Below, piece by piece: positions 8,594 through 17,852 of a stretch of DNA of 64,000 bases. The position numbers and the translations under genes are program-made. Origin of the DNA: Tropicibacter sp. Alg240-R139 (GTDB lineage: Bacteria > Pseudomonadota > Alphaproteobacteria > Rhodobacterales > Rhodobacteraceae); assembly GCF_900537075.1 (NCBI RefSeq), contig NZ_UNRA01000002.1:545249-609248 (forward strand), written 5' to 3'. Every line of letters begins with the position of its first letter. Positions within the stretch are counted from its first letter, which is position 1. The notes below the pieces were generated by a model. It saw only the letters and a list, made by a program, of their open reading frames with translations. It ran no database searches and was not told the DNA's origin.

Positions 8594-8617
8594 AGGCCCG
8601 CCGTTGTCGGCGGACCT
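8594..8617. terminator. Bidirectional intrinsic terminator
   Basis: A 10-bp GC-rich stem with one mismatch (arms 8594-8603 and 8608-8617, loop TTGT) directly after the transglycosylase stop. On the minus strand it ends in a run of six T, so it also serves the convergent CoA-transferase operon. Confidence 0.85.
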
Positions 8618-8640
8618 TTCTATTCAAGCGTCAACGCTGA

Positions 8641-9270
8641 TCAATCCACGATCGTGGCCTGAGTCGCCGCGCGCAGGTCCTCTTCGGTGACACCGTCGGC
8701 GGTTTCCACGATCTTCAAGCCACCCTCGACCACGTCCAGAACGCCCAGGTTGGTGATGATGCGGTCCACAACCGATTTGCCGGTCAGCGGCAGAGTACAT
8801 TCTTTCAGCACCTTGCTGTCGCCGTGCTTGTTGGTGTGGTCCATGACGACAACCACGCGGCCAACACCGGCCACCAGGTCCATCGCGCCGCCCATCCCCT
8901 TGACCAGCTTGCCGGGGATCATCCAGTTCGCCAGGTCGCCGTTTTCGGCAACCTCCATCGCGCCCAGGATCGCCATGGCGATCTTTCCGCCACGGATCAT
9001 CGCAAAGCTTTGCGCACTGTCGAAATACGCGGTCTGCGGCAGTTCGGTGATGGTCTGCTTGCCTGCGTTGATCAGGTCAGCGTCTTCGTCCCCCTCAACC
9101 GGGAAGGGGCCCATGCCCAGCATGCCGTTTTCCGACTGCAGGGTCACTTCGACACCCTCGGGGATGTAGTTGGACACCAGCGTCGGAATGCCGATGCCAA
9201 GGTTCACGTACCAGCCGTCTTGCAGCTCTTGTGCCGCGCGGGCGGCCATTTGATTACGGTCCCATGCCAT
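8641..9270 (-). CDS. scoB: 3-oxoacid CoA-transferase subunit B
   Basis: Beta subunit of succinyl-CoA:3-ketoacid (acetoacetate) CoA-transferase, used to activate or degrade ketone bodies and polyhydroxybutyrate-derived acetoacetate. 209 residues begin [30 protein letters not shown]; the catalytic Glu lies in [10 protein letters not shown] and a glycine-rich loop reads [14 protein letters not shown]. It lies 12 bp downstream of subunit A in one operon. Length is normal. An alternative 3-oxoadipate substrate cannot be excluded from sequence alone, but no aromatic-degradation genes are adjacent. Confidence 0.93.
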   Translation of the reverse strand: MAWDRNQMAARAAQELQDGWYVNLGIGIPTLVSNYIPEGVEVTLQSENGMLGMGPFPVEGDEDADLINAGKQTITELPQTAYFDSAQSFAMIRGGKIAMAILGAMEVAENGDLANWMIPGKLVKGMGGAMDLVAGVGRVVVVMDHTNKHGDSKVLKECTLPLTGKSVVDRIITNLGVLDVVEGGLKIVETADGVTEEDLRAATQATIVD

Positions 9271-9282
9271 GATGCGGTCTCC

Positions 9283-9999
9283 TTATGCTGCCGGGCGCGT
9301 GGTGCGCTGTTCGATGCGTTTCTCGTGCTGCCCTTGGATGATGCGATGCACATAGATGCCGGGCAAGTGGATCGAATCCGGGTCCAGCGAGCCGGTGGGC
9401 ACGATTTCTTCGACCTCGACAACACAGACTTTGCCGCAGGTGGCGGCCGGCGCGTTGAAGTTGCGCGCGGTCTTGCGGAACACCAGGTTGCCGGTCTCGT
9501 CCGCTTTCCACGCCTTTACGATGGCGAGATCCGCAAACATGCCTTCTTCCATGATGTAGTCTTCCATCGCGCCGTCAGGGCCGGTGGGGAACTGCTTTTC
9601 CATCTTGCCGTCGGCGATCACGGTGCCCACGCCAGTCTTGGTAAAGAAGCCAGGGATACCCGCACCACCGGCGCGCATACGCTCGGCCAGGGTGCCTTGG
9701 GGGTTGAACTCCAGCTCCAGCTCGCCCGACAGATACTGGCGCATGAACTCGGCGTTCTCGCCCACGTATGAGCTGATCATTTTCTTGACCTGTTTGGTCT
9801 GCAACAGGATGCCGATGCCGAAATCATCGACGCCTGCGTTGTTGGACGCAAATGTCAGATCCTTGGTGCCTGCTTCTTTGATGGCGTCGAGCAGCAGCTC
9901 GGGAATGCCGCACAGACCGAACCCACCGGCGGCGATGAACATGCCGTCGTGCAGCAGCCCGTCGAGCGCCTCGGCGGCGTTGGCGTAAACTTTCTTCAT
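9283..9999 (-). CDS. scoA: 3-oxoacid CoA-transferase subunit A
   Basis: Alpha subunit of the CoA-transferase encoded with scoB. 238 residues begin MKKVYANAAEALDGLLHDGM, with the CoA-binding glycine loop AAGGFGLCGIPE and the conserved SNNAGVDDFG. The ATG at 9999 has GGGGGAG 7 bases upstream; the in-frame ATG at 10014 overlaps that site and is rejected. The 135 bp upstream, between it and the topA stop, should hold the operon promoter; no clear box was picked. Confidence 0.93.
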   Translation of the reverse strand: MKKVYANAAEALDGLLHDGMFIAAGGFGLCGIPELLLDAIKEAGTKDLTFASNNAGVDDFGIGILLQTKQVKKMISSYVGENAEFMRQYLSGELELEFNPQGTLAERMRAGGAGIPGFFTKTGVGTVIADGKMEKQFPTGPDGAMEDYIMEEGMFADLAIVKAWKADETGNLVFRKTARNFNAPAATCGKVCVVEVEEIVPTGSLDPDSIHLPGIYVHRIIQGQHEKRIEQRTTRPAA

Positions 10000-10134
10000 G
10001 GAAAACTCCCCCAATGACTTGGTGATCAGAGGCGTTGTGCCGCCGCGTCACGGTGAAGTCAACAAAGCGCGGGGCGCGCTGGTATTTCTACCTAATCCCT
10101 TGGCTGGACCTGATGGCCCGGCCAGGAAAGGTCA

Positions 10135-12819
10135 TTAGCTTTCAGCTGCTTTCTTCGCTGCCGGTTTCTTGGCCGCAGTCTTTTTGGTCGTTGTCATTTT
10201 GGCGGCGGGTTTCTTCTTGGGCGCCGCTTTCTTTTTGGTACCCTTCTTGGCCGCCTTTTCGTTGACCAGTTCAACGGCCATCTCGACAGTCACATCCTCG
10301 GGCTTGACGTCCTTGGGCAGGGTCGCATTGACCTTTTCCCATTTCACATAGGCCCCATAGCGCCCGTCCAGCACGCTCATCGCGCCGCCATCGGGGTGAT
10401 CGCCCAGTTCCTTAAGCGGCTTGGCCGCAGCCCGCCCGCGCCCACGCGGGTTGTTGCGTTTTTCGGTCAGCAGCTCGACGGCGTGGTTCATGCCGATCTC
10501 GAACACATCGTTGGGGTCTTTGACGTTGGCATAAACCGGCTTCGCCTCATCCGGCAGCTGGTGCATGATATAAGGGCCGAACCGGCCAAAGTTCGAACTG
10601 ATCATGCCGCCTTCGGGGTGTTCGCCGATCTGACGTGGCAGACTCAGCAGAACCAGCGCCTTTTCCAGATCCAGATCATCTTTGGACCACCCACGCGGCA
10701 AGGACGCGCGCGGCGGCTTCTTGACCTCTTCAGTAGGTTCACCACGCTGAACATAAGGACCAAAGCGACCCGCCTTAAGCCAGATCTCGTCCCCCGCGTC
10801 TTCGCCCAGTAGGCGTTCATCCCCCTCGGCACCCTCACCAGCGATCGGGCGGGTGTAGCGGCATTCGGGATAGTTGCCACACCCGACAAACCCGCCGGTG
10901 CGCGAGGTTTTCAGATGCAACTGACCGGTTCCACACTTGGGACAGATACGCGGGTCGCTCCCATCTTCACGCGGCGGATACAGCTGCGGCGCCAGCGCCT
11001 CGTCCAACTTGTCGAGCACTTCAGAGATGCGCAATTCAGACGTTTCTCCGATCGCGGCCGAGAAATCGCGCCAGAATTTGGCCAACAGCTCTTTATAGTC
11101 CCCGTCACCCGCGCTGATATGATCCAACTGGTTTTCCAGGTTCGCGGTGAACTCATACCCGACATACTGGCGGAAGAAGTTCAGCAAAAAGATCGTGACG
11201 ATCCGGCCTTTTTCCTCGGGGATCAGGCGGTTCTTGTCCTTGCGGACATATTCGCGGTCCTGAATCGTGGTCACGATGGATGCATAGGTCGACGGACGTC
11301 CGATGCCCAGCTCTTCCATCCGCTTTACCAGAGTCGCCTCGGTGTAACGGGGCGGGGGCTGCGTGTGGTGCTGCAAGGCCAGCACGGATTCGTTTTCGGC
11401 CAGGATCGCCTCTTTTGCGATCTTGGCTCCTTCGGTCACCTGCACTTCACCGCTCGCCTTGGCGAACTGATCCGCCAGCGAGGTCTTGGCAAAGATTGCC
11501 GGTTCACCCTGCATGATCTGAGGCAATCGCTTGTCGACTTCGTCCCCAACGTCATCGCGACCTTCTTCATAGACGCGCATGAAACCGTCAAACAGCACGA
11601 CCTGACCAGTGGCGCGCAGGCCAACCTGACCATCATCGCTGCCCACTTCAACCGTGGTACGTTCCAACCGTGCCGCTGCCATCTGACAGGCCAGCGTGCG
11701 TTTCCAGATTAGGTCATAAAGCTTGCGCTGATCGTCTTCGATTTTTAGCTGAGAGGCATCCTTTGTCATATCCGTTGGGCGGATACACTCGTGTGCCTCT
11801 TGCGCGTTTTTGGCCTTGTTCTTGTACATGCGCGGGCTGTCGGGCACGTATTCCGCGCCGTATCGATCCGCAATCGCATCGCGCGCGGCTGTCACCGCCT
11901 CGGGTGCCATGTCGATGCCGTCGGTCCGCATATAAGTAATGTAGCCCGCCTCATACAGACGCTGCGCCGTGCTCATGGTCTGGCGCGCACCCATGCCGAA
12001 CTTGCGGCTGGCCTCTTGCTGCAAGGTTGAGGTCATGAACGGGGCAGACGGGTTGCGGTTTGCAGGCTTTGCCTCAACCGATTGCACGCTCAAAGCACGC
12101 GACGTGATCGCCTGCACCGCCAGCTCGGCTTGCGTGGCGTTGGTCAGGTCCATCTTGTCGAGCTTATTGCCCGCCAGTTTGACCAACCGCGCCTCATACG
12201 TCTGACCGCGCGGCGTATCGAATACTGCCTTGACCGACCAGTATTCCACCGGTTTGAAGGCCTCGATCTCCATCTCGCGTTCGACGATCAGACGCAGACA
12301 GACCGATTGTACCCGACCTGCCGATTTCGCGCCGGGCAGTTTGCGCCACAACACGGGCGACAGGTTGAACCCCACCAGATAATCCAGCGCGCGCCGGGCC
12401 AGATAGGCCTCGACCAGCGGCATGTCGACTTCGCGCGGGTTCTGCATCGCCTCGGTCACGGCGGATTTGGTGATCGCGTTGAACACCACGCGGCTGACAG
12501 GCGTGTCCTTTTTGATCGAGCGGCGCTTGGTCAGCGCCTCTTGCAGGTGCCAGCTGATCGCTTCTCCCTCGCGGTCGGGGTCGGTTGCGAGGATCAGTTC
12601 GTTGTCTTCTTTCAGCGCATCCGCGATGGCTTTGACATGTTTTCGGCTGTCGTTTCCGACCTCCCATTTCATGTCAAATTCGTTGTCGGTATCGACCGAA
12701 CCATCCTTGGGTGGCAAATCGCGGACATGGCCGTATGAGGCCAAAACCGTGTAGTTGGAGCCAAGATACTTGTTGATTGTTTTGGCCTTGGCTGGCGATT
12801 CTACAACAACTACGGGCAT
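10135..12819 (-). CDS. topA: DNA topoisomerase I
   Basis: Type IA topoisomerase that relaxes negative supercoils. 894 residues in this order: Toprim domain (VVVESPAKAKTINKYLGS, then DPDREGEAISWHL), the gate domains with active-site Tyr in YITYMRTDG near residue 297, and a C-terminal Cys4 zinc ribbon (CPKCGTGQLHLKTS, then GCGNYPEC). Several topo C-terminal repeats follow (LLGEDAGDEIWLKAGRFGPYVQ, GGMISSNFGRFGPYI, GGAMSVLDGRYGAYV). The end is a Lys/Ala-rich basic tail, a usual alphaproteobacterial DNA-binding extension. The product is complete. Confidence 0.97.
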   Translation of the reverse strand: MPVVVVESPAKAKTINKYLGSNYTVLASYGHVRDLPPKDGSVDTDNEFDMKWEVGNDSRKHVKAIADALKEDNELILATDPDREGEAISWHLQEALTKRRSIKKDTPVSRVVFNAITKSAVTEAMQNPREVDMPLVEAYLARRALDYLVGFNLSPVLWRKLPGAKSAGRVQSVCLRLIVEREMEIEAFKPVEYWSVKAVFDTPRGQTYEARLVKLAGNKLDKMDLTNATQAELAVQAITSRALSVQSVEAKPANRNPSAPFMTSTLQQEASRKFGMGARQTMSTAQRLYEAGYITYMRTDGIDMAPEAVTAARDAIADRYGAEYVPDSPRMYKNKAKNAQEAHECIRPTDMTKDASQLKIEDDQRKLYDLIWKRTLACQMAAARLERTTVEVGSDDGQVGLRATGQVVLFDGFMRVYEEGRDDVGDEVDKRLPQIMQGEPAIFAKTSLADQFAKASGEVQVTEGAKIAKEAILAENESVLALQHHTQPPPRYTEATLVKRMEELGIGRPSTYASIVTTIQDREYVRKDKNRLIPEEKGRIVTIFLLNFFRQYVGYEFTANLENQLDHISAGDGDYKELLAKFWRDFSAAIGETSELRISEVLDKLDEALAPQLYPPREDGSDPRICPKCGTGQLHLKTSRTGGFVGCGNYPECRYTRPIAGEGAEGDERLLGEDAGDEIWLKAGRFGPYVQRGEPTEEVKKPPRASLPRGWSKDDLDLEKALVLLSLPRQIGEHPEGGMISSNFGRFGPYIMHQLPDEAKPVYANVKDPNDVFEIGMNHAVELLTEKRNNPRGRGRAAAKPLKELGDHPDGGAMSVLDGRYGAYVKWEKVNATLPKDVKPEDVTVEMAVELVNEKAAKKGTKKKAAPKKKPAAKMTTTKKTAAKKPAAKKAAES

Positions 12820-12951
12820 TTAGATGAAAACCTCATTCAACGGACACGGCGCGTTCTATGGCCGGGCAAGATGTGGGGTGCAAGGGCCGATTGTCAATCC
12901 GTGCGATTTCAGCGCAGGATTGACGAAGCGTTTTTGGCACAGGAGGCACGA

Positions 12952-13389
12952 ATGCGTTTGGCTTGGGCACTTGTGATTGCGGCGGGTTTTGCCGCCCCCG
13001 CACACGGCTGGGAGGAACCGGCCCGCGGCAGTCAGGCTCGGTCGGACTTGATGAGCGCCGTGCGCCCCCATGTGGAATGGCACCTGGGTGCACCGGTGCA
13101 ATTTGTGGTCAATGATCTGCGAGTAGATGGGGATGTCGCCTATGGATCGTTGTCGCCGCAAAGGCCGGGTGGGGCTGCGATTGATGTGTTTTCTACTCCA
13201 GCTTATCGCAGGGGGTCACTGTCATACGAAGAGTTGGACGGTCTGCGGTTCCACGTACTTTATCAAAAATCTGGCAAGGTCTGGGTGGCGGTGCACTGGT
13301 CGATGGGCGCCACGGACGTCTGGTGGGCCGTGTCCGAACTCTGTGCGGTCTGGCGCCCTGTGACGCCTGAGGTCTGTCAGGGCCTTTAA
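12952..13389 (+). CDS. Small secreted protein of unknown function
   Basis: 145 residues starting MRLAWALVIAAGFAAPAHG, a clear signal peptide. The ATG at 12952 follows AGGAGG; upstream in-frame starts lie in the topA promoter region. The mature part is a single compact domain (VEWHLGAPVQFVVNDLRVDGDVAYGSLSP, then HVLYQKSGKVWVAVHWSMGATDVWWAVSELC) with two Cys near the end that could form a disulphide. It is divergent from topA and convergent with dprA. I do not recognise the family. Confidence 0.8.
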   Translation: MRLAWALVIAAGFAAPAHGWEEPARGSQARSDLMSAVRPHVEWHLGAPVQFVVNDLRVDGDVAYGSLSPQRPGGAAIDVFSTPAYRRGSLSYEELDGLRFHVLYQKSGKVWVAVHWSMGATDVWWAVSELCAVWRPVTPEVCQGL

Positions 13390-13392
13390 GTA

Positions 13393-14544
13393 TCAATGCG
13401 CTAATGACAGCAATCCGCCCGCCTGCCGGTTGATCTTGCCATCCAGTTCCAGATCGACAAGCGCAGGGCCGACGTCGCCAGCCGAGATCTGCAAATCGCG
13501 GATCAACTGATCTTCGGCCACGGGTGAAGGTCCCAGCCGGTTCAGTATCTGAGTGTGAAGTTTTGCGGTTTCCTGCAACGTACGCTTGGGTGTCGGGCGT
13601 GGGGTCTCGTGCAGGGCTTGATCCAGATCGAGCTGCGATTGTTCAGGTTCGCGTATCGGCAGAGCCGCGATCACATCATCTGCGTTGCGTACCAATTGCG
13701 CCCCGTCTCGGATCAACATGTTGCAGCCCGCCGCGCGCGCATCAAAGGGGTGACCGGGCACTGCCAGAACCTCACGCCCTTGATCCAGGGCATCACGTGC
13801 GGTGATCAGGCTGCCGGATTTGGCAGCGGCCTCGACCACAACAACGGCCTGCGACATGCCGGAAATGATGCGGTTGCGGCGCGGAAAATGACGAGCTATC
13901 GGGCGCATGCCCATCGGTTGCTCGGAAACACGCAGGCCTTGGTGGGCAATATTATTGGCCAGCTCCGAGTTCTCGGCTGGATAGATCACATCCACACCAC
14001 CCGCCATCACAGCAACTGTCCCGGTCTTGAGCGAGGCCAGATGCGCTGCCGTATCAATCCCACGCGCCAGGCCCGAGACAACGACATTGTCTTTGGCGCC
14101 CAGGTCGTGGGCCAGCGCGCGGGCCATACGCGCGCCCAAAGAACTGCAATTGCGCGCGCCGACCATCGCGATCATCGAATGGTTCAGCAACGAAGTGTCA
14201 CCAATCGCCCACAATAGCGGCGGTGCGTCTGAGATTTCGGCAAGGAATGCAGGATAGAGAGCATCGCCCAGGCACAAAAGCCGCGCTTTGGCGGCCTTTG
14301 CGGCCTTGAGCTCTGCGTCAATGACACCGGTTGGACAGATTTCATAGTCCTGTTCACCGGCTGCGCGTGCCACTTCGGGCAACGCGGCAAGCGCGTTCTG
14401 CGCTGTGCCATGTTCGCTAATAAGTCGCCGAAACGTTGTCGGCCCGACCCGTCGCGAGCGCAAAAGACGGAGCCACGAAAACCGATCCTCTTCCGTGGTG
14501 GGTGGGAGTGGGGGGTGATTGGAAGAATGCTGTTCCTCGGTCAT
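13393..14544 (-). CDS. dprA: DprA, DNA-processing protein
   Basis: DprA loads RecA on incoming single-stranded DNA during natural transformation and binds DNA in a Rossmann-like fold. 383 residues: an N-terminal SAM/HhH-like region (FSWLRLLRSRRVGPTTFRRL), the DprA core (MVGARNCSSLGARMARALA, VSGLARGIDTAAH, GVDVIYPAENSEL, FPRRNRIISG) and a C-terminal winged-helix domain (QILNRLGPSPVAEDQLIRDL). ATG 14544 follows GGCGGAG; the alternative TTG at 14571 has no such site. The gene ends 4 bp from the convergent small secreted protein gene. Confidence 0.94.
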   Translation of the reverse strand: MTEEQHSSNHPPLPPTTEEDRFSWLRLLRSRRVGPTTFRRLISEHGTAQNALAALPEVARAAGEQDYEICPTGVIDAELKAAKAAKARLLCLGDALYPAFLAEISDAPPLLWAIGDTSLLNHSMIAMVGARNCSSLGARMARALAHDLGAKDNVVVSGLARGIDTAAHLASLKTGTVAVMAGGVDVIYPAENSELANNIAHQGLRVSEQPMGMRPIARHFPRRNRIISGMSQAVVVVEAAAKSGSLITARDALDQGREVLAVPGHPFDARAAGCNMLIRDGAQLVRNADDVIAALPIREPEQSQLDLDQALHETPRPTPKRTLQETAKLHTQILNRLGPSPVAEDQLIRDLQISAGDVGPALVDLELDGKINRQAGGLLSLAH

Positions 14545-14806
14545 CCGGTGCTCCGCCTTGTTGCAATTCAAGGTTTACAGGTGAGGAGGTTAACGCGCGG
14601 TGAATCGACTAAAATTTTTCCCGTTTCTTCGGGGCGTTTTCCAAGAAATTACCGCTTCCAATTGAAAATAAAGGAAAAACATAGTGCCGCGTTCCACATT
14701 CCTAAAGGGAACACCATAGCCGCGACCTTTCCGCACGAATCACAAAGATGAAACGGTTACCGCATTCAGGTATCGCCACATGTTATCCATGTTCTTACGT
14801 AACATT

Positions 14807-15050
14807 ATGACTCAAAAATAGGAACGCATTCAAACCGGCATACGCATCGAAAAACGGTTATTGAAAACCCTCAAGGCGCTCGCGGAACACCTTGATATGT
14901 CCCTTGGTGACATGATCGAAGGCATGGCGCTGCACAGCTTCAAGGGAAAACCACCTTTTATCGGGTGAAACGCTAGAGAAGATCGAACAACTCAAAGGTA
15001 TCTATGACCTGGATTGGACAGTCGCCGACGGCCACATGTTCAAAAGAACG
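14807..15050 (+). pseudogene. Decayed small conserved protein gene (nonsense plus frameshift)
   Basis: Starting at ATG 14807 the frame reads MTQK, a TAG at 14819-14821, then ERIQTGIRIEKRLLKTL, KALAEHLDMSLGDMIEGMAL and HSFKGKPPF before a TGA at 14966. Shifting by one base near 14960 restores SGETLEKIEQLKGIYDLDW, TVADGHMFKR. The joined product looks like a short DNA-binding-like helical protein of about 75-80 residues. Both lesions in one short frame argue for a relic rather than a sequencing error. The exact 3' end is uncertain. I recall similar small Rhodobacterales proteins but cannot name a function. Confidence 0.6.
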
Positions 15051-15312
15051 ACACATGACTCAGCCGTCGGTTCCGAACTCACCCAGCGTTCAAAGAGAAT
15101 CGCATCGACAACACGCAGTTCAGGCGTGCCAAATATTTGCGGATCGCGTATGAACTGCTGCAGAAATACGATTTCATTGATGCCGCTGCGACGTATGCCA
15201 AAAGATGTGCTGGCGCGGTGGTACTGCGAGGGCCGATTGACCTGGGACACCGCGCGCAGCGAGTTTTTGATGCCAGCACCGACGCTGGATACCCGCGCAG
15301 CCTGAGCCCGCG
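15051..15312. other. Gap with possible gene relic
   Basis: Together with 14545-14806 this is the non-coding surround of the pseudogene. A frame continuing to a TGA at 15303-15305 reads VLARWYCEGRLTWDTARSEF, which looks protein-like but has no credible start. I see no RNA gene or promoter that I can support here. Confidence 0.3.
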
Positions 15313-16734
15313 TCAGGCCGCAGAGCCGCCCACCGTCAAACCGTCCATCAGCACGGTGGGCTGGCCAACGCCCACGGGCACCCATTGACCGTCCTTGCCG
15401 CAATTGCCCATGCCAGGGTCCAGCGCCATGTCGTTGCCCAGACCCCGGATACGTTTCAAAGCTGACGCCCCATCCCCGATCAGGGTCGCGCCCTTGACGG
15501 GTGCGCCGATCTCACCGTTTTCAACGCGGTACGCCTCGGTGCAGGAAAACACGAACTTACCATTGGTTATGTCGACCTGGCCGCCGCCAAAACCCACGGC
15601 CCAGATGCCGTCCTTGATCTGCGCCACCAGATCTGCCGGATCGGCCTGACCGCCCAACATATATGTGTTGGTCATGCGCGGCATCGGCTTGTGCGCATAG
15701 CTTTGTCGCCGCCCGTTGCCGGTGGGCGCGACCCCCATCAGCCGCGCATTCTGGCGATCCTGCATGTACCCTACCAGAATGCCATCTTCGATCAGCGTTG
15801 TCTTGTTGGATGGCGTGCCTTCGTCATCCACGGTGATTGATCCGCGTCGATCCGGGATGGTGCCGTCATCCAGCACGGTCACGCCTTTGGCGGCCACTTG
15901 CTGCCCCATCAAACCGGCAAAGGCCGAACTGCCCTTGCGGTTAAAATCGCCCTCCAGCCCGTGACCGATGGCCTCGTGCAGCAGGATGCCGGGCCAGCCG
16001 GGGCCAAGCGCCACTTCCATCACGCCCGCAGGGGCAGGCACAGCCTCGAGGTTGACCAAAGCCACCCGCAGCGCCTCTCGCGCCTTGGCTTGCCAGTCGA
16101 CCGGATCGATCAGCCCGTCCAACCCCACGCGTCCACCGCCCCCGGCGCTGCCGGATTCGCGACGACCATTCTGTTCCACGATGACGGATACATTCACGCG
16201 GGTCATCGGGCGCACGTCGCGCACATGCACCCCATCGGGGCGTAAAATCTCGACTTCTTGCAGGGACGCGGCCAAAGATGCCGAGACCTGCACAACGCGC
16301 GAATCCAGATCGCGGGAAAACGCATCAATCTCGCGCAGTGTTTCGATCTTGATCGGAAAGGAAGCGGATTCGATCGGGTCGGCGTCGGTATATAAATGTG
16401 TGTTGGTGCGGGCAGGGGCCTCGGCCAGGGTGCCGCCGCCATCGCCCACGGCAAGACGCGCGGTTTCAGCCGCGCGCTTCATTGCGGGGATCGAAACCTC
16501 GGTCGAATGGGCATAGCCGGTTACATCGTCCCGGACGGCGCGCAGGCCGAATCCTTCTGAGGCATCATAAGACGCTGACCGCAGCCGCCCATCGTCAAAC
16601 ACCAGCGATTCGGATTTTCGCCGCTCTACAAAGACTTCTCCATCATCGGCCCCATCGGTTGCCCCTTGCAGGACAGACAGGGCGTCATCCATGGGAAGAA
16701 CGGTTTCAAAAGGGCGAAAGGTGTCTTGGGACAT
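15313..16734 (-). CDS. tldD: TldD metalloprotease
   Basis: TldD pairs with TldE in a zinc-dependent protease that trims modified peptides and antitoxins. 473 residues, the usual family length. The metal site is in the conserved HEAIGHGLEGDFNRKGSS segment, followed by GSITVDDEGTPS and the C-terminal CEAYRVENGEIGAPVKGATLIGDG. ATG 16734 follows GAGG by 8 bases; in-frame ATG at 16752 has a weaker site. No tldE is in the window. An FNR-type box lies 19-32 bases upstream of this start. Confidence 0.94.
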   Translation of the reverse strand: MSQDTFRPFETVLPMDDALSVLQGATDGADDGEVFVERRKSESLVFDDGRLRSASYDASEGFGLRAVRDDVTGYAHSTEVSIPAMKRAAETARLAVGDGGGTLAEAPARTNTHLYTDADPIESASFPIKIETLREIDAFSRDLDSRVVQVSASLAASLQEVEILRPDGVHVRDVRPMTRVNVSVIVEQNGRRESGSAGGGGRVGLDGLIDPVDWQAKAREALRVALVNLEAVPAPAGVMEVALGPGWPGILLHEAIGHGLEGDFNRKGSSAFAGLMGQQVAAKGVTVLDDGTIPDRRGSITVDDEGTPSNKTTLIEDGILVGYMQDRQNARLMGVAPTGNGRRQSYAHKPMPRMTNTYMLGGQADPADLVAQIKDGIWAVGFGGGQVDITNGKFVFSCTEAYRVENGEIGAPVKGATLIGDGASALKRIRGLGNDMALDPGMGNCGKDGQWVPVGVGQPTVLMDGLTVGGSAA

Positions 16735-16752
16735 GCGCGGGGCCTCGTTCAT

Positions 16753-16766
16753 TTGATCCAGATCAA
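16753..16766. promoter_or_regulatory. Perfect FNR/CRP-family box (TTGAT-N4-ATCAA)
   Basis: TTGAT CCAG ATCAA matches the FNR-family palindrome exactly, including the FnrL-type consensus used in Rhodobacterales. It lies between divergent tldD (19 bases from its start) and ctaC (145 bases before its start). Oxygen control of the aa3 oxidase operon is a natural inference; the location also fits repression of tldD. Confidence 0.7.
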
Positions 16767-16910
16767 AAATAGCGTCTGTTTGACGCAAGCATTTTGCTTT
16801 ATCTGCCACCCGGAATATGATTTTTAGCGTCGACAAAGACAATGGGAGCGGTGCGTTTTGATTCACCGTGCCCCGTCAGAGACAAAAAGATCAAACGATC
16901 AGGACACGAA

Positions 16911-17747
16911 ATGAAAAACCTTTTCACGCTTACGGGGCTGTTTGCCACACTTCTCAGCCTGCCCGCCGCGGCGCAAGATCTGGAAATCATCGGCAAGCCC
17001 GTCGACGGCGCCATGGGCTTTCAGCCTGCGGCAACTGGTCTGGCCTCCGAATTGCACTGGTTGGACAACCTGCTTCTGATCATCATCACAGTGATCTGCT
17101 TGTTTGTTGCCGGTCTGATCCTTTACGTGATCCTGCGCTTCAACCGCCGGTCCAACCCGAACCCGTCGTCGTTCACCCACAACACCCCGATCGAGATCCT
17201 GTGGACAATTGGCCCCATCCTGATTCTGGTCTTCATCGGCGCGTTCAGCCTGCCGGTTCTGTTCAACCAGCAGGAAATTCCCGAAGGTGACATCACCATC
17301 AAGGTGACCGGTTATCAGTGGTACTGGGGTTATGAATATGTCGACCACGAGTTCGGCTTTGAAAGCTTTATGTTGGACCGCGAAGGTCTGGAAGAAGCAG
17401 GTTACAGTCAGGATGAATACTTGCTGGCCACCGACACCGCCGTTGTTGTGCCCGTTGGCAAGACCATCGTGATGCAGGTGACAGGTGCCGACGTGATCCA
17501 CTCGTGGACCATCCCGGCCTTTGGCGTAAAGCAAGACGCGGTTCCCGGTCGTCTGGCCGAACTGTGGTTCAACGCCGACAAAGAAGGCATCTACTTTGGT
17601 CAGTGTTCGGAACTGTGTGGCAAAGACCACGCCTATATGCCGATCACCGTCAAAGTGGTCAGCCAAGAAGTCTATGATGAATGGCTGAAAGGTGCGATCG
17701 AGGAATATGCGGGCCTTCCGCAGACCTATCAGGTCGCCTCGAACTAA
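16911..17747 (+). CDS. ctaC: Cytochrome c oxidase subunit II
   Basis: CuA-bearing subunit that takes electrons from cytochrome c into the aa3 oxidase. 278 residues: signal peptide ([13 protein letters not shown]), two membrane helices ([45 protein letters not shown]), then the periplasmic cupredoxin domain. CuA ligands are visible: His in [14 protein letters not shown] and the [12 protein letters not shown] motif; the electron-entry aromatic run is [12 protein letters not shown] 16911 has AGGA upstream. It heads the oxidase cluster; ctaD (subunit I) is not in the window. Confidence 0.97.
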   Translation: MKNLFTLTGLFATLLSLPAAAQDLEIIGKPVDGAMGFQPAATGLASELHWLDNLLLIIITVICLFVAGLILYVILRFNRRSNPNPSSFTHNTPIEILWTIGPILILVFIGAFSLPVLFNQQEIPEGDITIKVTGYQWYWGYEYVDHEFGFESFMLDREGLEEAGYSQDEYLLATDTAVVVPVGKTIVMQVTGADVIHSWTIPAFGVKQDAVPGRLAELWFNADKEGIYFGQCSELCGKDHAYMPITVKVVSQEVYDEWLKGAIEEYAGLPQTYQVASN

Positions 17748-17766
17748 AGCTCGAATAAGAACGGGC

Positions 17767-17787
17767 GGGGTGCGGTTGACGCGCCCC
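17767..17787 (+). other. GC-rich hairpin after ctaC
   Basis: Arms 17767-17774 and 17780-17787 form an 8-bp stem with one G-T wobble and a five-base loop. No T tract follows, so it is more likely an mRNA 3'-end stabiliser than a terminator. Confidence 0.5.
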
Positions 17788-17812
17788 AATACACCGAAAG
17801 TGACATGTAAAG

Positions 17813-17833
17813 TGCGCCAAGCGGCGCATTTTT
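17813..17833 (+). terminator. Intrinsic terminator/attenuator between ctaC and ctaB
   Basis: A perfect 6-bp stem TGCGCC/GGCGCA with loop AAGC is followed by TTTTT. It lies 19 bases before the ctaB start. It should cut most ctaC transcripts and let only some reach the assembly genes. Confidence 0.75.
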
Positions 17834-17852
17834 CGCCCCCGAAGGACCCAAG

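Noticed and set aside
15137-15388. 83-codon plus frame reading MRIAYELLQKYDFIDAAATYAK
   Set aside because: Overlaps the 3' end of tldD and lacks a ribosome site; part may be a gene relic but not enough to annotate.
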